Assembly (NCBI GenBank): GCA_958510875.1
Contig: OY294069.1
Span: forward strand, 62,001-126,000
DNA: 64,000 bases
Source of the DNA: Endomychus coccineus
Lineage: Eukaryota; Arthropoda; Insecta; Coleoptera; Endomychidae
Direction: 5' to 3'
Shown here: piece by piece, positions 1 to 9,999 of the stretch
Layout of the letters: the number at the start of each line of letters is the position of its first letter
How positions within the stretch are numbered: position 1 is the stretch's first letter
Notes under the pieces: generated by a model
The model's database searches: none
The model's input: only the letters and a program-made list of their open reading frames with translations
Told to the model about the DNA's origin: nothing
Program-made: the position numbers and the translations under genes

Positions 1-236
1 TTTTCGTCCTTCTCCTTTTCGTCCTTCTCCTTTTCGTTCTTCTCCTTTTCGTCTTCTCCTTTTCATCCTTCCCCTTTTCCTCCTTCCCCTTTTCGTCCTT
101 CCCCTTTTCGTCCTTCCCCTTTTCGTCCTTCCCCTTTTCGTCCTTCCCCATTTCGTCCTTCCCCTTTTCGTCCTTCCCCTTTTCGTCCTTCCCCTTTTTG
201 TCCATCCCCTTTTTGTCCATCCCCTTTTTGTACATC
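1..236. repeat. 15-bp pyrimidine-rich minisatellite, first block
   Basis: Tandem units of the form TTTTCGTCCTTCCCC, with TTCTCC and CATCCCC variants, run from the window edge to about 236. The array may continue to the left. Each unit carries one CpG. The same satellite resumes at 1057. No transposon or gene context is visible on the left. Confidence 0.95.
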
Positions 237-1046
237 TTCTGTATCACATGAGCATATCACCATTACATCTATATCATTTCTTAGCGCCATAACCGTCGCA
301 GAATCTATCAATTCATCAATTGATCAAATTATTGATTCATCAATTCATTAATCAAGTAAATCTCACAATTAATTTAATTAATTAATATTTTTAATTCATT
401 AATCAATTAAATTTAACAATTAATTAAATTCATCAATTAATTAAATTCATCAATTAATTAAATTCATCGATTAATTGAATTTATCAATGAATTAAATTTA
501 TTAATCAATTAAATTCATCAATCAATTGAATTTATCAATCAATTAAATTTATCAATCAATTAAATTTATTCATCAATTAAATTCATCAACAATAAATTCA
601 TTATTCAATTAAATTTATTAATTATTTAAATTTATCAATTGTTTAAATTTATTGATCAATTATCAATCAACATAATTTATTAATTAATTGAATACATTGA
701 TTAATTTAATTAATTTAATTAATTTAAATATTCAATTATTCAATCTTAATTATTCAATTAATCAATTATTTTATTATCCAGGTAATTATTCAGTAATTAT
801 CATTAATTAACAATTAATAAAAATCATTATTATCAATCATTATAATTTGATAATTATTCAATTAATTTTCAATCAATTAATAATCAATTATGATTTATAA
901 TAATTAACGATAATTAACAATAATTATCAATAATTAATATTAATTATTATTAATCAATAATAATTAATAACAATTCATAATAATTAATAATAATTAATGA
1001 TAATTAATGACAATTAATAATATTTAATAATAATTTATAATAATGA
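237..1046. repeat. ATTAA-rich low-complexity spacer
   Basis: A short non-repetitive stretch (237-300) is followed by about 740 bp made almost only of A and T in irregular ATTAA, TCAATTAATT and TAATTAATAA motifs. It separates two blocks of the pyrimidine-rich minisatellite. No gene is seen in it. Confidence 0.85.
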
Positions 1047-1056
1047 ATGACAATTG

Positions 1057-4000
1057 ATATTATTTTCGCCCTTCTTTTCGTCCTTCTCCTTCGTCCTTCT
1101 CCTTCGTCCTTCTCCTTCGTCCTTCTCCTTCGTCCTTCTCCTTCGTCCTTCGCCTTCGTCCTTCGCCTTCGTCCTTCTCCTTTTCGTCCGTCTCCTTTTC
1201 ATCCGTCTCCTTTTCGTCCTTCTCCTTTTCATCCGTCTCCCTTTCGTCCTTCTCCTTTTCGTCCGTCTCCTTTTCGTCCGTCTCCTTTTCGTCCGTCTCC
1301 TTTTCGTCAGTCTCCTTTTCGTCCGTCTCCTTTTCGTCCGTCTCCTTTTCGTCCGTCTCCTTTTCGTCCGTCTCCTTTTCGTCCGTCTCCTTTTCGTCCT
1401 TTCCCTTTTCGTCCTTTCCCTTTTCGTCCTTTCCCTTTTCGTCCTTTCCCTTTTCGTCCTTTCCCTTTTCGTCCTTTCCCTTTTCGTCCTTTCCCTTTTC
1501 GTCCTTTCCCTTTTCGTCCTTTCCCTTTTCGTCCTTTCCCTTTTCGTCCTTTCCCTTTTCGTCCTTTCCCTTTTCGTCCTTTCCCTTTTCGTCCTTTCCC
1601 TTTCCGTCCTTTCCCTTTTCGTCCTTTCCCTTTTCGTCCTTTCCCTTTTCGTCCTTTCCCTTTTCGTCCATCCCCTTTTCGTCCATCCCCTTTTCGTCCA
1701 TCCCCTTTTCGTCCATCCCCTTTTCGTCCATCCCCTTTTCGTCCATCCCCTTTTCGTCCATCCCCTTTTCGTCCTTCCCCTTTTCGTCCTTCCCCTTTTC
1801 GTCCTTCCCCTTTTCGTCTTTCCCCTTTTCGTCCTTCCCATTTTCGTCCTTCCCCTTTTCGTCCTTCCCCTTTTCGTCCTTCCCCTTTCCGTCCTTCCCC
1901 TTTTCGTCCTTCCCCCTTTTCGTCCATCCCCTTTTCGTCCAACTCCTTTTCGTCCAACTCCTTTTCGTCCATCTCCTTTTCGTCCATCGCCTTTTCGTCC
2001 ATCGCCTTTTCGTCCATCGCCTTTTCGTCCATCGCCTTTTCGTCCATCGCCTTCTCGTCCATCCCCTTTTCGTCCATCCCCTTTTCGTCCATCCCCTTTT
2101 CGTCCTTCCCCTTTTCGTCCTTCCCCTTTTCGTCCATCCCCTTTTCGTCCATCCCCTTTTCGTCCATCCCCTTTTCGTCCTTCCCCTTTTCGTCCTTCCC
2201 CTTTTCGTCCTTCCCCTTTTCGTCCTTCCCCTTTTCGTCCTTCCCCTTTTCGTCCTTCCCCTTTTCGTCCTTCCCCTTTTCGTCCTTCCCCTTTTCGTCT
2301 TTCCCCTTTTCGTCCTTCCCCTTTTCGTCCTTCCCCTTTTCGTCCTTCCCCTTTTCGTCCTTCCCCTTTTCGTCCTTCCCCTTTTCGCCATTCCCCTTTT
2401 CGCCATTCCCCTTTTCGTCCTTCCCCTTTTCGTCCTTCTCCTTTTCGTCCTCCTTTTCGTCCTTCTCCTTTTCGTCCTTCTCCTTTTCGTCCTTCCCCTT
2501 TTCGTGCTTCCCCTTTCGTCCTTCCCCTTTTTGTCCATCCCTTTTTTGTCCATCCCTTTTTTGTCCATCCCCTTTTCGTCCATCTTCTTTTCGTCCATCT
2601 TCTTTTCGTCCATCTCGTTTTCGTCTATCTCCTTTTCGTCCATCTCCTTTTCATCCATCCCCTTTTCGTCCATCCCCTTTTCGTCCTTCCCCTTTTCGTC
2701 CTTCCCCTTTTCGTCCTTCCCCTTTTCGTCCTTCTCCTTTTCGTCCTTCTCCTTTTCGTCCTTCTCCTTTTCGTCCTTCTCCTTTTCGTCCTTCTCCTTT
2801 TCGTCCTTCCCCTTTTCGTCCTTCCCCTTTTTGTCCATCCCTTTTTTGTCCATCCCTTTTTTGTCCATCCCCTTTTCGTCCATCTTCTTTTCGTCCATCT
2901 CGTTTTCGTCTATCTCCTTTTCGTCCATCTCCTTTTCATCCATCCCCTTTTCGTCCATCCCCTTTTCGTCCTTCCCCTTTTCGTCCTTCCCCTTTTCGTC
3001 CTTCCCCTTTTCGTCCTTCCCCTTTTCGTCCTTCCCCTTTTCGTCCTTCCCCTTTTCGTCCTTCCCCTTTTCGTCCTTCCCCTTTTCGTCCTTTCCCTTT
3101 TCGTCCATCTCCTTTCCGTCCATCTCCTTTTCGTCCTTTGTCCTTTTCGTCCATCTCCTTTTCGTCCTTTGTCCTTTTCGTCCTTTGTCCTTTTCGTCCA
3201 TCTCCTTTTCGTCCTTTTCGTCCATCTCCTTTTCGTCCTTTGTCCTTTTCGTCCTTTGTCTTTTTCGTCCTTTGTCCTTTTCGTCCATCTCCTTTTCGTC
3301 CTTTGTCCTTTTCGTCCATCTCCTTTTCGTCCTTTGTCCTTTTCGTCCATCTCCTTTTCGTTCATTTCCTTTTCGTCCTTTGTCCTTTTCGTCCTTTGTC
3401 CTTTTCGTCCTTTGTCCTTTTCGTCATTTGACCTTTTTGTCCTTTGTCCTTTTAGTTCTTTGTCCTTTTCGTCCTTTGTCCTTTTCGTCCTTTGTCCTTT
3501 TCGTCATTTGGCTTTTTCGTCCTTTGTCCTTTTAGTCCTTTGTCCTTTTCGTCCTTTGTCCTTTTCGTCCTTTGTACTTTTCGTCCTTTGTCCTTTTCTT
3601 CCTTCCCCTTTTCGTCCTTCTCTTTTTCGTCCTTCCCCTTTTCGTCCTTCCCCCTTTCGTCCTTCCCCTTTTCGTCCTTCCCCATTTCGTCCTTCCCCTT
3701 TTCGTCCTTCCCCTTTTCGTCCTTCCCCTTTTCGTCCTTCCCCTTTTCGTCCTTCCCCTTTTTGTCCATCCCCTTTTTGACCATCTTCTTTTCGTCCATC
3801 TTCTTTTCGTCCATCTCCTTTTCGTCCATCTCCTTTTCGTTCATCTCCTTTTCGTCCATCTCCTTTTCGTCCTTCCCATTTTCGTCCTTCCCCTTTTCGT
3901 CCTTCCCCTTTTCGCCATTCCCCTTTTCGTCCTTCCCCTTTTCGTCCTTCTCCTTTTCGTCCTTCTCCTTTTCGTCCTTCTCCTTTTCGTCCTTCTCCTT

Positions 4001-5075
4001 TTCGTCCTTCTCCTTTTCGTCCTTCCCCTTTTCGTCCTTCCCCTTTTCGTCCATCCCTTTTTTGTCCATCCCCTTTTCGTCCATCTTCTTTTCGTCCATC
4101 TCGTTTTCGTCCATCTCGTTTTCGTCCATTTCCTTTTCGTCCATCTCCTTTTCATCCATCCCCTTTTCGTCCATCCCCTTTTCGTCCTTCCCCTTTTCGT
4201 CCTTCCCCTTTTCGTCCTTCCCCTTTTCGTCCTTCCCCTTTTCGTCCTTCCCCTTTTCGTCGTTCCCCTTTTCGTCCTCCCCCTTTTCTTCCTTTCCCTT
4301 TTCGTCCATCTCCTTTCCGTCCATCTCCTTTTCGTCCTTTGTCCTTTTCGTCCATCTCCTTTTCGTCCTTTGTCCTTTTCGTCCATTTCCTTTTCGTCCT
4401 TTTCGTCCATCTCCTTTTCGTCCTTTTCGTCCATCTCCTTTTCGTCCTTTGTCCTTTTCGTCCTTTGTCTTTTTCGTCCTTTGTCCTTTTCGTCCATCTC
4501 CTTTTCGTCCTTTGTCCTTTTCATCCATCTCCTTTTCGTCCTTTGTCCTTTTCGTCCATCTCCTTTTCGTTCATCTCCTTTTCGTCCTTTGTCTTTTTCG
4601 TCCTTTGTCCTTTTCGTCCATCTCCTTTTCGTCCTTTGTCCTTTTCGTCCATCTCCTTTTCGTCCTTTGTCCTTTTCGTCCATCTCCTTTTCGTTCATCT
4701 CCTTTTCGTCCTTTGTCCTTTTCGTCCTTTGTCCTTTTCGTCATTTGTCCTTTTTGTCCTTTGTCCTTTTAGTTCTTTGTCCTTTTCGTCCTTTGTCCTT
4801 TTCATCCTTTGTCCTTTTCGTCATTTGTCTTTTTCGTCCTTTGTCCTTTTAGCCCTTTGTCCTTTTCGTCCTTTGTCCTTTTCGTCCTTTGTACTTTTCG
4901 TCCTTTGTCCTTTTCATCCTTTGTCCTTTTCGTCCTTTGTCCTTTTCGTCCTTTGTCCTTTTCGTCCTTTGTCCTTTTCGTCCTTTGTCCTTTTCGTCCT
5001 TTGTCCTTTTCGTCCTTTGGCCTTTTCGTCCTTTGTCCTTTTCGTCCTTTGTCCTTTTCGTCCTTTGTCCTTTTC
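1057..5075. repeat. 15/16-bp minisatellite array with ordered variants
   Basis: About 4 kb of tandem units. Homogeneous blocks of variants follow one another: TTTTCGTCCGTCTCC near 1190-1400, TTTTCGTCCTTTCCC near 1400-1665, CATCCCC units near 1665-1770, then long runs of TTTTCGTCCTTCCCC. From about 3130 a 16-bp unit, TTTTCGTCCTTTGTCC, appears and takes over after about 4740. A mixed segment near 2505-3110 recurs at about 2815 and again at about 3600-4330, so higher-order duplication has occurred. The unit has no stop codon in most frames, so very long open frames appear on both strands (5-aa periods for the 15-mer, 16-aa periods for the 16-mer). These are not genes. Confidence 0.95.
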
Positions 5076-5239
5076 GAAGGATATTATTGAGGGTGATCTA
5101 GGGTTACAGGACGATATCGGCGGAGGCTGCGCAGGTAATTGCTGCCCCACCCCCCATGGTTATGATAGTTAAACAAAAGACTTTCCTGTACAATGTGGCT
5201 AACGCTAATACCAGAGGGGTGAAAATATGGCAGCAAACA

Positions 5240-5690
5240 GGACGGTAAGCTATTGGCAAAGTAGGTGAGAAGAACAAACGGGGAAGGCTGACTGGATGCG
5301 TAGACTGATAAAAGACCTGAAGACGTGGGTGACATGCAAGCACCGGAAACAGGATATTACTTCACCCAATGTTTATCAGGCCACGGTTCATACCGTACGT
5401 ACACCAAAAGAATCGTCATGTATAATACACATGCGAGCGATGGTCCCAAGAGAGGGGAGAGCTGACTAGAAAGGTAGGTCAAATACCGAGCACCAACAAT
5501 TTAATAAGCTACATGCTGGAATGTCCGAATAAATGGGAGGAAATTCATGAATGCATCACCAGGATTATGGAAAGAAAGGAAAAAGAAGAAAGGGAATACG
5601 AGGATGAGAGTTTTATGACTCCTAGGTTCCTAGGAGTCATAAAACCTTGTCGCGGGTGGAGAGGCTAAGTACCTGCATTGCACCACCAAG
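5240..5690 (+). pseudogene. R1-clade LINE ORF2 C-terminal fragment, copy 1
   Basis: Piecewise translation with frameshifts gives the tail typical of R1-type ORF2 proteins. There is a stretch like WMRRLIKDLKTWV near 5290, then YYFTQCLSGHGSYRTYTKRI (about 5350-5410), then CPNKWEEI with a charged helix near 5525-5600. The main R1-like element downstream has a matching tail (HGCFREYL and CPRWE near 7780-7900), so this is a second, broken copy. It directly abuts the minisatellite. No intact gene is possible because of several frame changes. Confidence 0.6.
5611..5646. repeat. Perfect 17-nt-arm palindrome
   Basis: The arms GTTTTATGACTCCTAGG (5611-5627) and its exact reverse complement (5630-5646) are separated by TT. 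The palindrome lies at the end of the R1-like C-terminal fragment. It could form a tight hairpin in RNA or a cruciform in DNA. Confidence 0.9.
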
Positions 5691-6079
5691 AGCCTAAACG
5701 GGTTAAATCCAGGGCCGTCCAAGGGTGAGTAGGGAAACCAAGAAATGACTCACTGCCTAGGGTAAGTGTTGAAAAGCACTCCGGGGTTGGCAACCAGAGG
5801 TCTTCTGCTGCGAACGGAAGCTTACCAACCACCCTCTAATACCGGAAGGCCGGACCTCAGTTCAAACCACATCTCAGGAAAATCAAACAAATCAAACAGG
5901 ATGGAATGTTGGGAAATTGGACACTCCAAAACTAATATCCTTGAGAAAGACACTGCCAACAGTGAGGAATTCTGAAGAATTAACCAGAAGTCTGCAAAGA
6001 GCTTGTCATACTGGAGGTCACGGGAAATTGCGAACCTAAGAAAAGAGTGCGTGAAAACAGGAGACTGTGGTCAAGATTT
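5691..6079 (+). other. Unassigned DNA between R1-like fragments
   Basis: This stretch is richer in G and C than its surroundings and has no long reading frame that I recognise. It lies between the tail of one R1-like copy and the RT region of the next, in the same direction. It could be 3' UTR of the first or degraded 5' part of the second. Confidence 0.4.
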
Positions 6080-8162
6080 AACCCTTCGACCAACGGCATG
6101 GAGGCTATCGATATAGCTCACGAAACATATAAAGCCTCAAAAAACATGCTGGAAAGCACTGTGTCAAGAAATTGACAATGATACCTGGGGAAATGCTTAT
6201 AAAATAGTCACCAGAAGACTACACGGTTCACTAGGGAGGCAAAACATTTCAAATGACATGGCGGAGCAGATAATCACTGCATTGTTCCCAGTCCACAAAG
6301 GTTGTTGAAGACGTAATATACAGGTTTGTGAAGTAACACCATTCACGAAAGACTGATTGAGCAACGCCGCAAACAAACTTGCAAACAAACTTAGAAATAA
6401 AAGCGTGGCAGATATAGACCAGATTCCATCAGAAATAGTGAAAATAGTATCTAAAGAATTTTCAGTAGAAATCCTGAAAGCAATGAACTCTATAATGGAG
6501 ACAGGAAAATTCCCATCCATCTGGAAAGAAGCAAAAATAGTTCTGATTAAAAAGCCTAATAAACCAGATAATGATTCATCATAAAGGCCGATCTGCCTAT
6601 TAAATGTACTAGACAAAGTCTTGGAACACCTGATACTAAAAAGACTACATACTATCCTGGAAGATAGAAACATCCTATCAGACAGGCAATTTGGATTTCG
6701 AAAAGGAAAATCTACTGTAGATGCTATAAAATCAATCAAATTACCCAAAGTTACAAATGGTCCATACAAGAAACGTAGCATAGGATGCATAATTACACTG
6801 GACATCAAAAATGCTTTCAATTCGGCGTTCTGGAAACAGATTCTGAGGAAACTAAATGAGATAGGTTTGGAAGAAGATATAAAGAATTTGATCGGGAGTT
6901 ATTTGGAAAATAGATCCATAATAAGCAAATACGAAGACAGTACTTCGATAAGGAATATAAAGAGCGGGGTACCACAAGGATCTATAATGGGCCCCACCCT
7001 TTGGAATATCCAGTATAATGGGGTTCTAGACTGCCGACAGGTGTATCGACTGCAGCATTCTCGGCCTAGCAGTCGTAGCAATTGCAAGAGACCACGTGGA
7101 ATTGGAAGAAGAAGTCAATGGAGCTATGAGAAAACTCAACCATTGACTCACCTCAAAAGGCTTGAACCTTGCTGCGGAAAAACAGAAGCAGTCATCATAT
7201 CTACGAAAAGAATGCCTCCAATATCTTTTAAGGTAAAAGAAGCCACGATTCATCCAAAAAATTTCATCAAGTACTTAGGAGTATGGCTGGATACTAGATT
7301 GTCTTGCAAGACCCATCTTAATAAAACGATGGAAAAAACATCAAAGGTCGTCTCTGCTCTAGGAAATTTAATGCCTAATGTAGGAGGTCCATCAAGCAGC
7401 AAAAAGAAACTGATCAACTCAGTAGCTATATCAACGGTTTTGTATGTTATGCCCGTATGGTCACCGATATTTAGATTTAAAAACTCTAGAAATAGTTTTA
7501 ATTCTATAGACAGAAAATAATTAAATTCAAGAACGACCAGTACTTATCGCACCGCTTCCAGCGAGGCAATCGAAGTATTAGCCGGCTCCCCTCCCTTGCA
7601 TCTGATAGTACAGGAGCGTAAAGAAACTTACGAAGGCTTATCAAAAATAGAAGCAAGGAGGATTTTCATGTGAAATTGGCAAGACCGATGGGACACAACC
7701 ACGAATGCCGCTCCTACAAAGAGTTTGATACCATATTTAGAAAAATGGCTCATGAGGAAACATTGCGAAGTCCTAACAGGACATGGATGTTTTAGAGAAT
7801 ACCTTTGCCGATTCAAATTAATAGACGACAATACATGTATATATTGTGGAAGCGTAGATTCCCCACATCATACCATTATAGATTGCCCCAGATGGGAGAT
7901 AGAAAGACAAACAATACATGAATCCCAAGAAAAACAGCAGATCTGAAAACTATGATGAATAGTATGATTGATAACGAACAATCTTGGAAAAATTACGAAG
8001 AGATTATAAAGAACATCATTAGAAAGAAAGAAGGAGGAGTAGGAAGAAAACCCCATCTCTCAAAACATATCTTCAAGAAAAAAAGGAAAAACAAAACAGA
8101 CGCAGTCCATATCCTGAAGCAATGCGAGAAGCGGTCCTGGGATGTGGATGAAGAAAGATAGG
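6080..8162 (+). pseudogene. R1-clade non-LTR retrotransposon ORF2, inactive RT
   Basis: The reverse transcriptase is read in pieces: a pre-RT stretch (about 6130-6300), NKSVADIDQIPSEIVK (6390-6440), FPSIWKEAKIVLIKK (6510-6560), RQFGFRKGKSTVDAI (6690-6730), TLDIKNAFNSAFW (6800-6835) and SGVPQGSIMGPTLWNI (6965-7010). The catalytic YADD segment is not recovered: where it should precede LAVVAIA (near 7035-7075) the aspartates are gone and the frame shifts. After the thumb region (KYLGVWLDTRLS, about 7275) comes an R1-type C-terminal knuckle, CIYCGSVDSPHHTIIDCPRW (7835-7895). Several stops and frameshifts make this a dead copy. Family knowledge: R1-clade elements such as R1, TRAS and SART insert at specific sites. 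The target of this one is inferred only from its 3' junction. Confidence 0.85.
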
Positions 8163-8267
8163 TTTTAGCAGGTAGGTCGTATGATTAGTCCTGCACTGCC
8201 AAGCAGTGATAGAAACAAAGCTCTCGGCGTGTATTATGCATTTCTTCTCAACAGAAAAAAAAACAAA
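8163..8267 (+). other. 3' UTR and A-rich tail of the R1-like element
   Basis: After the last R1-like codons, about 90 bp of untranslated sequence end in an A-rich stretch (about 8249-8270, mostly A with one C). This fits the poly(A) tail of a non-LTR retrotransposon. The next bases are G/T-rich telomere-like repeats. Confidence 0.65.
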
Positions 8268-8440
8268 AAAAAGGTTTGGTAGGGTAGGGTTTGGTTAGGT
8301 TGGGTAGGGTTTGGGAAGTTTGGGAGGGATTGGGAAGGTTGTTTGGTTATGTTTGGTTACATTTGGGTAGGTTTGGTTAGGTTTCGTTAGGTTTGATTAG
8401 GATTGGTTGTTTCGTAAGGTTTTCTTGATTAGGTTAGGTT
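8268..8440 (+). repeat. Degenerate TTAGG-like (telomere-type) tract
   Basis: About 170 bp of imperfect GGTTTGGTTAGG, GGTAGGGT and GTTAGGTTT motifs. The common insect telomeric repeat is TTAGG, and this tract looks like a decayed or variant interstitial array. It starts immediately after the A-rich tail of the R1-like element. A much shorter tract of the same kind is at 58094-58127. Confidence 0.7.
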
Positions 8441-8664
8441 TCTCTCCTGAAATACGTTATGTCAAAGAACAGACTATGATCACATGGCAAGAAGAATGGA
8501 GACTACAAGAAAACTCGGGAAACCAAGAAACTGATGCAGTCAGTCAGAAAATGGACCAAACGAAAACATGGAGAAATCAGATATTCCTCAACTCACTTCC
8601 AGTCGGGGCACGTCTACTTTGGTTCATGCTTATGGAGGATGAAGCTGAGACGAGTATAACATAG
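8441..8664 (+). pseudogene. R1-like C-terminal fragment, copy 3
   Basis: An open frame running out of the telomere-like tract contains TMITWQEEWRLQENSG and then KTWRNQIFLNSLP. This resembles the region of R1-type ORF2 that precedes the C-terminal knuckle (compare WMRRLIKDLKTWV near 5290). The match is weak and the frame stops at 8664 with no knuckle. It may be a third fragment, cut off from its own 5' part by the telomere-like tract. Confidence 0.35.
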
Positions 8665-9122
8665 TAAAACACTTGCTACATACAAAGCGAGTATAAAGAA
8701 CATAATTGAAAGTGCCATAAACGGACCAACTAAATTCATCATCTAAATTTCTTTATTTCAATCTTCGGTAACTTGTACTTTTTTCTGTTCACTTGGGTAT
8801 CAGCATTTGACACTATTTCATCATTCATCATATAATCTTGTGTAATAGTTGAATTTGATTTGATGTAAATTCAGAAAATGATTTCAGCAATCTTAGTTAT
8901 ATTCGTCAAATTGATTTCATTTCTTCTTCTCGCATGGGGTGGGTACTTCACGTCTGCATCAAGAAGTAGACTAAGATTTAAATCCCTTTTTTAATCTTCA
9001 AGTTTGAATTTCTTTTCATTCTTCTTACTTTAACAAGTCTATCATTTGATGTTCAAAAATGTCACCCAAATTCACCACTTCTATCATATAGGGATCACAA
9101 ATTTTCAGAGATATTCATATAT
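8665..9122. other. Unassigned AT-rich DNA
   Basis: No convincing coding region, repeat or RNA gene was seen between the R1-like fragment and the first MITE copy. Confidence 0.5.
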
Positions 9123-9493
9123 AAAAAAACTTGACGACTTTATTTGTTTGCAGGGAACCTTGAGGGAAATGCCAGATAATTTTGAAGCTCGTGTGGTATT
9201 CGGGGGATTATTTTTCCGTCCCAAATGAACATTTCCTTTGACTTTTTTATCGATGGTGGACAGAATTCAACCTGTCAGTTTGAAGTTTTATATATAGCAA
9301 CTACCAGAGAAAATATTCAAAAAATATTCAGTATAATTCCATGTAGGTTGTACCACGTGACGTCGAATGGTGCAATTCTATTGGTCGATATTTGGGTCGG
9401 AAAAATAATCATATATAATACCACAAGAGCTTCAAAATTATCGGATATTTCCCGATAGGTTCGTTGCAAACAAATGAAGGAGTCAAGTTTTTT
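9123..9493. mobile_element. Foldback-type MITE, copy 1, with ~100-bp TIRs
   Basis: The left end (AAAAACTTGACGACTTTATT...) and the reverse complement of the right end (AAAAACTTGACTCCTTCATT...) align for about 100 bp with scattered mismatches, through a shared core ATAATTTTGAAGCTC and on to TTATTTTTCCG and CCCAAAT. The interior of about 170 bp has no transposase. Two open frames of 60-77 codons lie inside but are only by-products of the repeat. Confidence 0.85.
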
Positions 9494-9535
9494 AGGTTAC
9501 AAAATCACGAGCGCAAAGCGCGAGTGATTTTTCCT
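9494..9535. repeat. Imperfect palindrome between the two MITE copies
   Basis: The spacer holds AAAATCACGAGCGC, then AAA, then GCGCGAGTGATTTT, a near-perfect hairpin. It sits exactly between the two tandem MITE copies. It could be part of the element or of its target. Confidence 0.6.
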
Positions 9536-9822
9536 GAAAAACTTGACGACTTTATTTGTTTGCAGGGAACCTTGAGGGAAATGCCAGATAATTTTGAAGC
9601 TCGTGTGGTATTCGGAGGATTATTTTTCCGTCCCAAATGAACATTTCCTTTGACTTTTTTATCGATGGTGGACAGAATTCAACCTGTCAGTTTGAAGTTT
9701 TATATATAGCAACTACCAGAGAAAATATTCAAAAAATATTCAGTATAATTCCATGTAGGTTGTACCACGTGACGTCGAATGGTGCAATTCTATTGGTCGA
9801 TATTTGGGACGGAAAAATAATC
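9536..9822. mobile_element. Foldback-type MITE, copy 2, right end truncated
   Basis: This is almost identical to 9124-9410 at a shift of 412 bp, with only a few substitutions visible. It lacks most of the right terminal inverted repeat: the match stops after CGGAAAAATAATCA and unrelated sequence follows. The near identity suggests a recent tandem duplication. Confidence 0.85.
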
Positions 9823-9999
9823 AATTATACTTACCAGTCTAGAAGTATTTCACAAAAGTAAATCAGACTGAACTATAGTATATTGCCGCACATACACACA
9901 CATGCGCAATAGGGATATATCCCCGTTTTTGGCCGATTACAATACTTCCCTCTCACTATTTACTATGTACAGTGATGGAAGTAAAAATAGATTACATCT
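9823..9999. other. Unassigned spacer
   Basis: It contains a short ACACACACATGCGC tract and no recognisable gene. The jockey-like fragment begins just after it. Confidence 0.4.

Noticed and set aside
1057..5075. Possible CRISPR-like array because of regular repeats
   Set aside because: There are no unique spacers between units; the units are directly contiguous, and the DNA is eukaryotic.
1035..5172. Very long open frames on both strands (up to about 900 codons)
   Set aside because: They are by-products of 15- and 16-bp tandem units without stop codons. They overlap each other on both strands and have no non-repetitive domain.
6197..6820. Minus-strand frame of 207 codons
   Set aside because: It is antisense to the well-matched R1-type RT and has no family features.
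9225..9861. Two copies of a 74-77-codon frame (MNISFDFFIDGGQ...)
   Set aside because: They lie inside the duplicated MITE and duplicate with it; there is no independent evidence for a gene.
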